Origin: JAMXLO01 sp963776505 | GTDB taxonomy: Bacteria; Pseudomonadota; Alphaproteobacteria; Acetobacterales; Acetobacteraceae | Length of the DNA stretch: 64,000 nucleotides | Direction of reading: 5' to 3' | Assembly: GCA_963776505.1 (NCBI GenBank) | Contig: CAVZNH010000046.1 | Location: forward strand, 1 to 64,000 | Shown: in pieces, positions 18,112-27,637 of the stretch | How positions within the stretch are numbered: the first letter of the stretch is position 1 | Layout: each line of letters starts with the position of its first letter | Program-made: the position numbers and the translations under genes | Notes under the pieces: model-generated | Told to the model about the DNA's origin: nothing | Databases searched by the model: none | What the model saw: the letters and a program-made list of their open reading frames with translations, nothing else

Positions 18112-19266
18112 ATGTCACGTCAGAGCCGCTCCGCTTTCTCGGATGCCGCCGCACTGCGCGGAATCTCCAGCCTCGTGCTCCTCGCCCTGCTGGCGGCCTG
18201 TGCCGGCCAGGGTCCGCATTCCAGTTCCACGCAGGAGGCGGCGCGCTATGCGGCGCGCGCCCGCGGCAACTATGTGCCGCCCGGCCCTCCCGGGGATCCG
18301 TGGGGGCCGTATATCCGCGAGGCCGGCAAGCGCTTCGACGTGCCGGAGGTCTGGATTCGCTCGGTCATGAGCGTCGAATCGGGGGGCAACGAGTATCAGA
18401 ATGGCCAACTGATCACCTCCAGCGCCGGCGCAATGGGGCTGATGCAGGTGATGCCGGAGACCTATGACGAATTGCATGGGCGCTACAGCCTCGGCGACGA
18501 TCCATTCAATCCGCACGACAACATACTCGCGGGCACCGCCTATCTGCGCGAGATGTACGACATCTACGGTTCGCCCGGCTTCCTCGCCGCGTATAATGCG
18601 GGGCCGCGACGGCTCGACGACTATCTGAGCAACAACCGGCCACTGCCGGATGAGACGCGCCGCTATGTGGCGATGATCGGCCCGGAGATTGTCGGGGTCT
18701 ATCCGAGCAGCCGTTCACCGGCCGAGGACTATGCGATGAACGCGCTGCCGATCGACATCCCCCCAGGTACGCGTTACGGCCGCGCGATCCAGCTTGCCAG
18801 CAGTCGCGGTGGTGGTGGCCACGTGCCGGCACGCGCGCCGGTCCAGGTGGCGCAACTCGCCGAGCAGCCGCGGGCAAGCTCTCAGCAGCGCACGCAGCAA
18901 TATGCGTTGGTGCTGCCGCCGTCGGCGCCGCCATCGCATGGTGGACTCCGCTTCATCCAACAGGCCGTCGCCGAGCCGGTGCCATTTCATCGTGGCGGTG
19001 CGCCGACCGGGCAATGGGCAATTCAGGTCGGCGCCTATTCCAACGAGCGCCAGGCGCACGCGGCACTCGGCACGGCGCGCGAGCGCGCGGCGAGCGAGCT
19101 GGCGGTCGCGCACACGTCGGTGTCCGGCGTGCACCAGGGGCACGCGGTGTTGTATCGCGCGCGGTGGACCGGACTGTCGCGCGATGCCGCGGTCCAGGCC
19201 TGCCAACGGCTGGCGCATGGCCGCACGAGCAGCTGCATGGTGGTGTCGCCGGAGTCGCAGTCGTAG
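18112..19266 (+). CDS. Lytic murein transglycosylase lipoprotein with SPOR-like domain
   Basis: 384 residues from the ATG at 18112. The N-terminus is a lipoprotein signal ending LLAAC (C30). The SLT domain follows: WIRSVMSVESGGN with catalytic Glu at about position 89, GAMGLMQVMPETY, then YLREMYDIYGSPGFLAAYNAGP. A low-complexity linker leads to a C-terminal SPOR-like domain (GQWAIQVGAYSNERQAHAAL … LSRDAAVQACQRL) that would bind denuded peptidoglycan. It cleaves glycan strands at the outer-membrane inner face. Probably not in an operon. Confidence 0.9.
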   Translation: MSRQSRSAFSDAAALRGISSLVLLALLAACAGQGPHSSSTQEAARYAARARGNYVPPGPPGDPWGPYIREAGKRFDVPEVWIRSVMSVESGGNEYQNGQLITSSAGAMGLMQVMPETYDELHGRYSLGDDPFNPHDNILAGTAYLREMYDIYGSPGFLAAYNAGPRRLDDYLSNNRPLPDETRRYVAMIGPEIVGVYPSSRSPAEDYAMNALPIDIPPGTRYGRAIQLASSRGGGGHVPARAPVQVAQLAEQPRASSQQRTQQYALVLPPSAPPSHGGLRFIQQAVAEPVPFHRGGAPTGQWAIQVGAYSNERQAHAALGTARERAASELAVAHTSVSGVHQGHAVLYRARWTGLSRDAAVQACQRLAHGRTSSCMVVSPESQS

Positions 19267-19397
19267 CGCGCGGCGAGCGCACTGGTCGATCGCATCGCCG
19301 AACGGCGCCAACGGAAACGCAGGTGCAACGCTTGCCGCCATGACATGGCGGCGTCACACTGCCGGCAACACCTCACCATCGGGGAACGTTCGCCGTC

Positions 19398-21498
19398 ATG
19401 CCCGACGCCAGATTTGCCGGTCTCACGCCACTTTTCGCACCTCGCTCGGTCGCCGTGTTGGGTGCTTCCAGCGATCCCACGCGCATCAGCGGACGGCCGC
19501 TGGCCTACATGAAGGCGCAAGGCTTTCAGGGCGGACTGTATCCGATCAATCCGAATCGCGCCGAGGTACAGGGGCTGAAGGCCTATCCGTCGATTGCCGA
19601 TCTGCCGGAGACGCCTGACGTTGCCATTGTCGCCATTGCGGCCGAGATCGCCGAGAACTCGATCAGCGAGCTGGCGGCGCGCGGTGTGAAGGCCGCGGTG
19701 ATGTTCACCGCCGGCTTCGCGGAGATGGACGAGGCGGGCGAGGCCGCGCAGCACCGCATGGTCGCGGTGGCGCGCAAGCACGGCATGCGCATCCTCGGAC
19801 CCAACTGTCTCGGCGTGTTCGATTCACGCACTGCCTACTACGCGACGTTCTCCTCGTCGTTCGACAGCGGCTGGCCGGTGCCCGGACGTATCGGCATCGC
19901 GTCGCAATCGGGCGCGTACGGCACGCATCTCTACACGCTGGCGCGCAATCGCGGCATCGGTGCGTCGCTGTGCATCATGACCGGCAACGAGGCGGACGTG
20001 ACGGTGGGCGAATGCATCGGCTGGCTGGCGGAAAGTCCCGACGTTGACGTGATCGCGGTGTACGCCGAGGGCATTCGCGAGGCACCTGGCCTGATCGCCG
20101 CGTTCGAGGCGGCACGCGCGGCGAAGAAGCCGATCGTCATGCAGAAGGTCGGCCGCAGTGAACTTGGCGGCAAGGCGGCGAAGTCGCACACCGCGTCGAT
20201 CGCCGGCGACGATGCGGTGACCGAAGCCGTCATGGCGGAGTTCGGCGTGGTGCGCGCGCGCAATTCGGAGGAGATGCTGGACATCGCGCACACCGCAACC
20301 CGGAAGATATATCCGGCGCGCAATACGTTGGGCGTGATCACGGTGTCCGGCGGCGCGGGCGTGCTGATGAGCGACGTCGCGGATGCGGTCGGTCTGCCGA
20401 TGCCGGAGATGCCCGCGGATACGCAGAAGATGCTGCGCGACCTGGTGCCGTTCTGCGCGCCGCGCAATCCGGTGGACGCCACCGCGCAGGTCAGCAACAA
20501 CGTCGCACTGATCGAGACCTTCACCGAGGCGATGGTCAAGGATGGCGGCTACGCGTCGGTGCTGGGTTTCTTCAGCATGACCGCATCGTCGCGACGCTGG
20601 CCGGGGATTCGCGAGCAGATCAACAAGGTGCGCGAACGCTATCCTGACCGGCTCTACGCCTTGTCGGTGATAACCACGGAAGAACGCCGCGCCGAGTTGG
20701 AAACTGATGGCTGGTGCGTGCACGAGGATCCGACGCGCGCGGTGACGGCGATTGCCGCGATGGGCCGGTATGGCGCCGCGTTCGCCATGCCACCACCGGC
20801 TCCTGCGCCGCGCGTGCCGCCGGTCGCGCTGCCGGATACGACGCCGAGTGAGGCTGAGGCGAAGCGGTTGCTCGCGTCCGCCGGCATCCAGTCCGCGCCG
20901 GAGCAGGCGTGCGACAGTGCCGACGCGGCGGTGGCGGCGGCTGAACTCTTCGGCTTCCCGGTGGTGATGAAGATCCTGTCGCCGGACATCGTGCACAAGT
21001 CGGAAATCGGTGGCGTGCTGCTGAACGTTGCCGATGTGGCCGCGGTGCGCGATGGCTACGATCTGCTGATCGCGCGGGCGAAACGTGCGGCGCCGACGGC
21101 GCGCATCGAAGGCGTGTTGGTGGCGAAGCAGTTGCAGGGCGGCGTGGAGTGCATCCTTGGCATCCACCGCGATCCGGTGTTCGGGCCGATCGCGATGTTC
21201 GGGCTCGGCGGCATCTTCGTCGAGGTGATGAAGGACGTGGTGTTCCGCCGCTGTCCATTCGGCGACGATGTGGCGGAGCAGATGATCCGCTCGATCAAGG
21301 GCGCGCCGCTGCTGTTGGGCGCACGCGGCCGGCCGCGCACCGACATCAAGGCGCTGGCGCACATGCTGGCGCGACTGTCGGCCTTCGCGCATTCGCGCGG
21401 GACCGCGGTTGGCGTCGATCGATCTCAATCCGGTGTTCGCCATGCCCGAGGGGCACGGGGCGTTCGCCGTGGATGCGGTGGTCGAGATCGGCAGTTAA
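19398..21498 (+). CDS. ADP-forming acetate/acyl-CoA ligase, C-terminal frameshift
   Basis: About 700 residues. Domains in order: CoA-binding Rossmann (RSVAVLGASSDPTRISGRPL), succinyl-CoA-synthetase-like domains (GRIGIASQSGAYGTHL, catalytic His in KSHTAS), then an ATP-grasp (FPVVMKILSPDIVHKSEIGG). It makes acyl-CoA from an acid using ATP, giving ADP. The frame is lost near 21405; the correct ending resumes as SIDLNPVFAMPEGHGAFAVD and stops at 21498. It is the first of seven tightly spaced co-directional genes and would activate the acid that the following genes process. Confidence 0.87.
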
Positions 21499-21541
21499 GT
21501 TGCTCCAGGACTGACGGCAACGCCCGGAGGAATTGCAGCGC

Positions 21542-22225
21542 ATGATCAACAAGATCGTCCAGTCCGTGGCCGAGGCCATGGCGGGCATCAAGGATGGTTC
21601 AACCGTGCTGATCGGTGGCTTCGGCGCCGTCGGCCAGCCGAACGCGTTGATCGACGGACTGATCGAGCAGGGTGCAACTGACCTCACCGTCGCGGCCAAC
21701 AATGCAGGCGTCGGTCGTATCGGCCTGGCGCGCCTGATGGACCTGGGGCGCGTGCGGAAGATCATCTGCTCGTTCCCGCGGTCATCCGATCCGGTGGTGT
21801 TCGAAACGCTGTATCGCGCCGGGAAGATCGAGCTGGAGATCGTGCCGCAGGGCACGCTCGCCGAACGCATGCGCGCCGCGGGCGCCGGCGTGCCGGCCTT
21901 CTTCACCGCGACCGGCGTCGGCACCAAGATGGCCATGGGCAAGGAGACGCGCGAGTTCGAGGGTCGCAGCTACGTGATGGAGCGCGCGCTGCCCGGCGAT
22001 GTCGCGCTGGTCGAGGCATGGGAGGCCGATCGCTGGGGCAACCTGACGTTCATGGAGTCGGGCCGCAATTTCAATCCCGTGATCGCGATGGCGGCAAAGC
22101 TGACCATCGTGCAGACACAGCACGTCCGTGAGCTAGGCGAGATCAATCCGGACCACGTGGTGACGCCGGGCATCTTCGTGGACCGCGTGCTGCATGTGCC
22201 TTACGGTGATCCGACCGGTTTCTGA
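21542..22225 (+). CDS. 3-oxoacid CoA-transferase subunit A
   Basis: 227 residues. GGAGG lies 11 bases before the ATG; a TTG at 21533 is less likely. The sequence has the subunit A pattern: GIKDGSTVLIGGFGAVGQP, then LTVAANNAG, GTLAERMRAAGAG and EADRWGNLTF. It forms the transferase with subunit B, encoded 12 bases downstream, moving CoA from succinyl-CoA or a similar donor to a 3-oxoacid such as 3-oxoadipate or acetoacetate. Substrate not determined. Confidence 0.92.
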   Translation: MINKIVQSVAEAMAGIKDGSTVLIGGFGAVGQPNALIDGLIEQGATDLTVAANNAGVGRIGLARLMDLGRVRKIICSFPRSSDPVVFETLYRAGKIELEIVPQGTLAERMRAAGAGVPAFFTATGVGTKMAMGKETREFEGRSYVMERALPGDVALVEAWEADRWGNLTFMESGRNFNPVIAMAAKLTIVQTQHVRELGEINPDHVVTPGIFVDRVLHVPYGDPTGF

Positions 22226-22237
22226 CAGGAGGCAGCG

Positions 22238-22900
22238 ATGCCCGATACCGCTGTGACCGACATCAAGCCGCTGAGCCGCGTCGAGATGGCCGCGCGCGTG
22301 GCACGCGACATCCCCGAGGGCTGGTATGTCAATCTGGGGATTGGCATCCCAACCGCGGTCGCCGACCACGTGCCGCTCGAGCGCGAGGTCATTTTCCACT
22401 CTGAGAACGGCGTGCTGGGCATGGGGCCGGCGCCGCCGAAGGACAAGATCGATCCTTGGCTGATCAATGCCGGCAAGCAGTATGTCACGCTGCGTCAGGG
22501 CGGCAGCTTTTGCCATCATGCGGACAGCTTCTCGATGATCCGTGGCGGACATCTCGATCTGTGCGTGCTGGGCGCGTTCCAGGTCGCGGAGAATGGCGAC
22601 ATCGCCAACTGGGCAACGAGCGAGAACGACACAGCGCCCGCGGTCGGCGGCGCGATGGACCTCGCTGCCGGGGCTAAGCGGTTGTGGGTGATGATGGAGC
22701 ACACAACCAAGGACGGCACGTCCAAGCTGGTGCACCGCTGCTCATATCCGCTGACGGCGGTCGGCGCAGTGAAGCGCGTTTATACCAATCTGGCGGTGCT
22801 CGACGTCACCGAGCGTGGCTTCCTGGTTCTCGACATTGCGCCGGGCGTGACGTTCGACGCGTTGCAGGCACGCACGGACGCGCCGCTGCATCGCACCTGA
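22238..22900 (+). CDS. 3-oxoacid CoA-transferase subunit B
   Basis: 220 residues. AGGAGGCAGCG precedes the ATG. It contains GWYVNLGIGIPTAVADHVP and the active-site glutamate motif SENGVLGMGP, in which the Glu forms the covalent CoA thioester. Partner of the preceding subunit A gene. A small GC hairpin (CCTCCCGCAAGGGAGG, 22917-22932) lies in the gap before the dehydrogenase. Confidence 0.92.
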   Translation: MPDTAVTDIKPLSRVEMAARVARDIPEGWYVNLGIGIPTAVADHVPLEREVIFHSENGVLGMGPAPPKDKIDPWLINAGKQYVTLRQGGSFCHHADSFSMIRGGHLDLCVLGAFQVAENGDIANWATSENDTAPAVGGAMDLAAGAKRLWVMMEHTTKDGTSKLVHRCSYPLTAVGAVKRVYTNLAVLDVTERGFLVLDIAPGVTFDALQARTDAPLHRT

Positions 22901-22961
22901 CCCTCTCCCCCCGACCTCCTCCCGCAAGGGAGGGCCAGTTTAGTAGTTTGGAGCAGTCGGC

Positions 22962-24014
22962 ATGATGGATCCGCTCGAACATCTGCAGATGCTGAAAGAC
23001 AGCGCGGCGGGGATTGCGCCGCGCAAGGGCGATCTGAAGCGGATCCGAGCGCTGCGCTTCACCGAGCCGGGCTTCGATCGCGAGAAGTGGCGTGAGATGT
23101 GCGAAATGGGCTGGCTCGGCTTGCTCATTGCCGAAGACGCCGGTGGCTCAGGTCTCGGCGCACGCGAGTTCTGTGGCCTGGCTGAGGAACTCGGCTCCGG
23201 TCTTGTGCCGGAGCCACTGATCGCGGCTGCGATGGCGGCGCAGCTGCTGCCGCCCGATCACCTCGCGCCCGTGCTGGCCGGCGAGCGCATCGTGCTCCCG
23301 GCGTGGCAGGAGAAGCCGAACAGCCTCGACCTGATTGGCGACGCGGTCCTTCGCGATGGCACGCTGAGCGGGCGCAAGGTGTTCATCCCGATGGCGGCAG
23401 GCGCCGATGCGTTCCTGGTCACCGTGCCGGGTGGGCTCGCGCTGGTGGAACGCGACGCACCGGGTGTATCGCTGGAAATCGCGGAGACACAGGATGGCGG
23501 CAACTTCGGGACCTTGATCCTCGATAACGCGCCGGCGGAGGCGATCGAAGGCGACGCGACCGAGGCGCTGGAACAGAGCATCATGGCGAGCTCCGCCTAC
23601 CTGTACGGGCTGATGGACCGAGCCTTCGAGATCACGCTCGACTACATGAAGACGCGCGAGCAGTTCGGCCGCAAGATCGGCGCCTTCCAGGCGCTGCAGC
23701 ATCGCGCGGTCGATATGCAGATTCAGGTCTCGCTGACGCGCGCGACGATCGGCACCGCGTCCTATGCACTGGACAACGCGCCAACGCTCGGACAGCGCCA
23801 GGCGGCGGTGTCGCGTGCCAAGGTGCGTGCCTCGGACGCCGCGATGGTGGTGACGCGCGCCTGCATCCAGTTGCACGGCGGCGTCGGCTACACCGATGCC
23901 TACGATATCGGCCTGTTCTTGCGCAAGGCGATGGTGCTGTCACCGCTCTACGGTTCGCCGTCCGTGCATCGCCGACGCTTCCGTACAGTGGCGCCCGAGG
24001 TCATCGATGAGTGA
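22962..24014 (+). CDS. Acyl-CoA dehydrogenase
   Basis: 350 residues, short for the family but with N-terminal helical, beta and C-terminal helical domains. Recognisable segments: GWLGLLIAEDAGGSGLGARE, TREQFGRKIGAFQALQH and RACIQLHGGVGYTDAYDIGL. Many relatives have Glu where this protein has Ala in TDAYDIG, so it may be a non-catalytic partner subunit or use another base; that is a weak inference. It would oxidise an acyl-CoA made by the ligase or transferase upstream, with FAD as cofactor. Confidence 0.87.
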   Translation: MMDPLEHLQMLKDSAAGIAPRKGDLKRIRALRFTEPGFDREKWREMCEMGWLGLLIAEDAGGSGLGAREFCGLAEELGSGLVPEPLIAAAMAAQLLPPDHLAPVLAGERIVLPAWQEKPNSLDLIGDAVLRDGTLSGRKVFIPMAAGADAFLVTVPGGLALVERDAPGVSLEIAETQDGGNFGTLILDNAPAEAIEGDATEALEQSIMASSAYLYGLMDRAFEITLDYMKTREQFGRKIGAFQALQHRAVDMQIQVSLTRATIGTASYALDNAPTLGQRQAAVSRAKVRASDAAMVVTRACIQLHGGVGYTDAYDIGLFLRKAMVLSPLYGSPSVHRRRFRTVAPEVIDE

Positions 24015-24078
24015 CGCATTGCGCTACAAGTGGACTGACGAGCGGTACGTTTAGATCGCCAACCCGAGGAGCCTGACA

Positions 24079-25062
24079 TTGCCCGATGCCATACCGGTCA
24101 TCGACGTTGCGGACTATCTGGCCGGCCGGCCTGGCGCCTTGCGGGCGACTGCACGCCAGGTCGGCGATGCGCTGACAAGCGTGGGGTTTCTGGTCCTGAC
24201 AGGCCACGACGTGCCGCAACCGCTGATCGCGCAAACCTTCGCCGAGGCGAAGCGCCTGCACGACCTGCCGATGGCCGGCAAGCTCGCGCTGAAGCTGAAC
24301 GAGCACAACAACGGCTATATGGCGATGGGGCGTTACGCGGTGTGGACGTCCGACGTCAACAAGAACGACCAGCCTGACCTGAACGAGGCCTTCTTCATCA
24401 AACGAGAACGAGCGCTGGACGATCCGTTGCGCCGCTCGGGCCGACGCTTCGTCGGCGCCAATGTCTGGCCGGACGAGACGGACCTGCCGCACTTCCGTCG
24501 TCGCGCCTTGGACTACGCCGATACCATGGATGCCTTCGCGTGTCGTCTGTTGCCAGCAGTTGCCGTGGCGCTCGATCTGCCGCCCGACTGGTTCGATGCG
24601 GCATTCCGGCAGAGTCAGTTCTCGTTCCGGCTGTCGCACTATCCGCCGGTCGCAGCGGCGGCCAACCAGTTCGGCATAGCGCCGCACACGGACAGCAACT
24701 TCATGACGTTCCTGGCACAGACCGACGTGCCGGGTCTGCAGGTGCGCATGCCGTCGGGCGAGTGGCTCGACGTGCCATTCATCCCGGGGTCGTTCGCGGT
24801 GAACTCGGGCGACATGATGAAGCGCTGGACCAACGGTCGCTTCAAGTCCACGCCGCACCGTGCACTGCCGCCGGTGGGCCGACATCGCTATGCCATTCCG
24901 TTCTTCCTCGGCCCGCAGTTCGACTGGGTGATCGAATGCCTGCCGACCTGCACCGATCCCCATAATCCGCCGCGCTGGGAACCGATCACCTACGCGGCGT
25001 GGCAGGAATACTGGTACGACGCGAACTACGATCCGCAGGCTCAAAAGGATCTGGTGGCATAG
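24079..25062 (+). CDS. Isopenicillin-N-synthase-like 2-oxoglutarate/Fe(II) oxygenase
   Basis: 327 residues from a TTG start (CGAGGAG upstream). The DIOX N-terminal motif is IPVIDVADYL with SVGFLVLTGHDVP. The iron triad is H203-x-D205 (APHTDSNF) and H260 (STPHRALP); R270 in RHRYAIPFF takes the place of the 2-oxoglutarate-binding RxS. It probably hydroxylates or desaturates a small molecule using O2. Located in the CoA-metabolism operon, it may open the degradation of the substrate imported by the next gene's binding protein. Confidence 0.88.
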   Translation: MPDAIPVIDVADYLAGRPGALRATARQVGDALTSVGFLVLTGHDVPQPLIAQTFAEAKRLHDLPMAGKLALKLNEHNNGYMAMGRYAVWTSDVNKNDQPDLNEAFFIKRERALDDPLRRSGRRFVGANVWPDETDLPHFRRRALDYADTMDAFACRLLPAVAVALDLPPDWFDAAFRQSQFSFRLSHYPPVAAAANQFGIAPHTDSNFMTFLAQTDVPGLQVRMPSGEWLDVPFIPGSFAVNSGDMMKRWTNGRFKSTPHRALPPVGRHRYAIPFFLGPQFDWVIECLPTCTDPHNPPRWEPITYAAWQEYWYDANYDPQAQKDLVA

Positions 25063-25073
25063 AGGAGGCAGAC

Positions 25074-26663
25074 ATGAGACGCAGGAACCTGCTGGCGGGC
25101 AGCGCGGCGCTTGCCACGCTCGGTACGACGGTTTTGGCGCGTCCCGCGATAGCCCAGGGTGCGTCAGCCAAGGTGCTGCGCTTCGTGCCACAGGCCGACC
25201 TGGCAAACCCTGATCCGATCTGGACCACAGCGACGGTGGCGATCAATCACGGCTACATGGTGTGGGACACGTTGTACGGTATCGACGATGCGCTGATCGG
25301 CAAGCCGCAGATGTGCGCCGGCCACGAAGTATCCAGTGACGAGCTCACCTGGACTTTCACCCTGCGCGACGGGTTGAAATTCACCGATGGTGAGCCGGTG
25401 CGCGGCATCGACTGCACCACCTCTATCGCACGCTGGGCAGTGAAGAACCCATTCGGCCAGCAGCTTGCGGCGCAGATCGAGGAGATGAAGCCGCTGGATG
25501 ACAAGCGCTTCCAGATCAGGCTGAAGAAGCGCTTCCGCCAGATGGCCTATGCACTGGGCTCGCAAGGCTGCTTCATCATGCCGGAGCGGATAGCGAAGAC
25601 GCCGGCCAGCGAGCAGATCAAGGAATACATCGGCTCGGGTCCGTTCATCTTCAAACGCGACGAATGGCGGGCCGGCGCGAAGGCAGTCTACGTAAAGAAC
25701 GCCGACTATGTGCCGCGCCAGGAGAAGCCGGAGTATTTCTCCGGCGGCAAGGTGGTGAATTTCGACCGCGTGGAGTGGATCGTGCAGCCTGATCCCGCCA
25801 CCGCGTCAGCAGCCCTGCAGACCGGCGAGGTCGATTGGCTGGAATTCCCCTTGCTCGATCTGCTGCCGATGCTGCGCAAGTCCGACGGGTGCGATGTGGT
25901 GCGCTACGATCCGCTCGGCGCACTGGCGATCATCGCGTTCAATCATCTGTACCCGCCGTTCGACAATCCGAAGCTGCGGCGCGCGCTGCTGCCGGCGATC
26001 GACCAGAGGGACTATGTCACTGCCTGGGTTGGCGAGCAGGCCGATCTGGGCACCTATCCGGTGGGCTTCTTCACGGCCCATTCGCCGATGGCGAACGATG
26101 CGGGAATGGCAGAGCTCACGTCGCCCCGCGATCTTGCGCTTGCGAAGAAGCTGGTTGCTGAGAGTGGCTACCAGGGCGAGAAGATCGTGATGATGGCGCC
26201 TTCCGACCAGCCCTCGATTGTCGCGCCGTCGCAGGTGTCGCGCGATCTGTTTGTGAAGCTGGGATTGAATGTCGATTACCAGGTGATGGACTGGGGCACG
26301 CTGGTCGCGCGGCGGGCCAAAATGGACCCGCCGTCGCAGGGTGGTTGGAATGTGTTCCACACCACGTGGGGCGGGCTGGCGACATCGAATCCAGGCAGTT
26401 CATATCCGCTGCGTGGCAATGGCAAGGGCGGTTGGTTCGGCTGGCCGACGGACGTGAAGAGGGAGGAATTGCGCGATCAGTGGTTCGACACATCCGATGT
26501 CGGGGATCAAAAGAAGATCTGCGAGCAGATACAATTGGAAGCATTCCAGAGCATCCCGTTCATACCGTTGGGCCAGTGGTACTATCCCTGGGCAATCCGC
26601 AAGGACCTGACTGACTTCGTGAAGTGTGCGGCGGTGCTGTTCTGGGGCGTACGACGGGCGTGA
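25074..26663 (+). CDS. ABC transporter solute-binding protein, family 5
   Basis: 529 residues. GAGGAGG precedes the ATG at 25074. It has an exported N-terminus of Tat-like form (MRRRNLLAGSAALATLG … RPAIAQ) and a family 5 (DppA/OppA-like) body: TWTFTLRDGLKFTDGEPV, KEYIGSGPFIF and IAFNHLYPPFDNPKLRRAL. It would capture a small organic substrate in the periplasm. No permease or ATPase gene is adjacent, so its transporter partners are elsewhere, or it is an orphan. Confidence 0.9.
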   Translation: MRRRNLLAGSAALATLGTTVLARPAIAQGASAKVLRFVPQADLANPDPIWTTATVAINHGYMVWDTLYGIDDALIGKPQMCAGHEVSSDELTWTFTLRDGLKFTDGEPVRGIDCTTSIARWAVKNPFGQQLAAQIEEMKPLDDKRFQIRLKKRFRQMAYALGSQGCFIMPERIAKTPASEQIKEYIGSGPFIFKRDEWRAGAKAVYVKNADYVPRQEKPEYFSGGKVVNFDRVEWIVQPDPATASAALQTGEVDWLEFPLLDLLPMLRKSDGCDVVRYDPLGALAIIAFNHLYPPFDNPKLRRALLPAIDQRDYVTAWVGEQADLGTYPVGFFTAHSPMANDAGMAELTSPRDLALAKKLVAESGYQGEKIVMMAPSDQPSIVAPSQVSRDLFVKLGLNVDYQVMDWGTLVARRAKMDPPSQGGWNVFHTTWGGLATSNPGSSYPLRGNGKGGWFGWPTDVKREELRDQWFDTSDVGDQKKICEQIQLEAFQSIPFIPLGQWYYPWAIRKDLTDFVKCAAVLFWGVRRA

Positions 26664-26674
26664 AGGAGAATACT

Positions 26675-27622
26675 GTGGAAAAGCGCAAACTCGGCCGCTC
26701 CGGCATCGAGATATCGCCGGTCATGTTCGGCGGCAATGTGTTCGGCTGGACGGCCGATGAGGCGACCTCGTTCAAGCTGCTCGATGCCTGCGTCGCAGGC
26801 GGCATCAACGCGATCGACACCGCGGACGTGTATTCGGTGTGGGCGCGCGGCCATCAGGGCGGCGAGTCAGAGACCGTGATCGGCAACTGGCTGAAGCAAC
26901 GCGGCAAGCGGGACGATGTGGTCATCGCCACCAAGGTCGGTGCTCAGATGGGCTCCGGCGACAAGGGACTGTCGCGTGCCTGGATCATGAAGGAGGCCGA
27001 TGCGTCGCTGAAGCGACTGCAGACCGACGTGATCGATCTCTACCAGGCGCACCGCGACGATCCCGAAACGCCGCAGGAGGAAACGGCACAGGCGTTCGCT
27101 GACCTGGTGAAGCAGGGCAAGGTCCGCGCAATCGGCGCATCCAACTTCACCGCCGCGCGGCTGAAATCGGCGATCGAGATCAGCAAGGCGCACGGCCTGC
27201 CGCGCTATGAATCGCTCCAGCCGCACTACAACCTGGTGGAGAGGCCGGCGTTCGAGGCGGAACTCGAAGCTCTGTGCGTGGCGGAAGGTCTTGGCGTGAT
27301 AAACTACTATGCGCTGGCCGCCGGCTTCCTCACCGGCAAGTACCGCTCGGAGGCAGACCTGCGCAAGAGCCGACGCGGCGGCGGCGTTAAGCAGTACCTC
27401 GACGAACGTGGCCTTGGCGTGCTGAAGGCGCTGGACGACGTGTCGGCGCGGCACAAGGCGACGCCGGCACAGGTGGCGATCGCCTGGCTGATCGCGCGGC
27501 CCTCCGTCACGGCGCCGATCGCAAGCGCAACCAGTCTGGAGCAATTGCAGGACATCCTGAAGGCGGTCGAGTTGAAGCTCGACAAGCAGGACATCGACAG
27601 CCTCAACGCCGCGAGCGGATGA
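26675..27622 (+). CDS. Aldo/keto reductase
   Basis: 315 residues from a GTG with GAAGGAG upstream. A TIM-barrel oxidoreductase with the catalytic tetrad in NAIDTADVY (D, Y), VVIATKV (K) and LYQAHRDDP (H). The C-terminal part reads ASVTAPIASATSLEQLQDI (as SVTAPIASATS), the nucleotide-binding region of the family. It reduces carbonyls with NADPH. The last gene of the 19.4-27.6 kb operon. Confidence 0.9.
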   Translation: MEKRKLGRSGIEISPVMFGGNVFGWTADEATSFKLLDACVAGGINAIDTADVYSVWARGHQGGESETVIGNWLKQRGKRDDVVIATKVGAQMGSGDKGLSRAWIMKEADASLKRLQTDVIDLYQAHRDDPETPQEETAQAFADLVKQGKVRAIGASNFTAARLKSAIEISKAHGLPRYESLQPHYNLVERPAFEAELEALCVAEGLGVINYYALAAGFLTGKYRSEADLRKSRRGGGVKQYLDERGLGVLKALDDVSARHKATPAQVAIAWLIARPSVTAPIASATSLEQLQDILKAVELKLDKQDIDSLNAASG

Positions 27623-27637
27623 ATGCGCGCGCTTCCG

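Noticed and set aside
19824..21443. Minus-strand open frame of 539 codons opposite the CoA ligase
   Set aside because: His/Arg-rich shadow typical of GC-rich genes; the ligase motifs on the plus strand are unmistakable.
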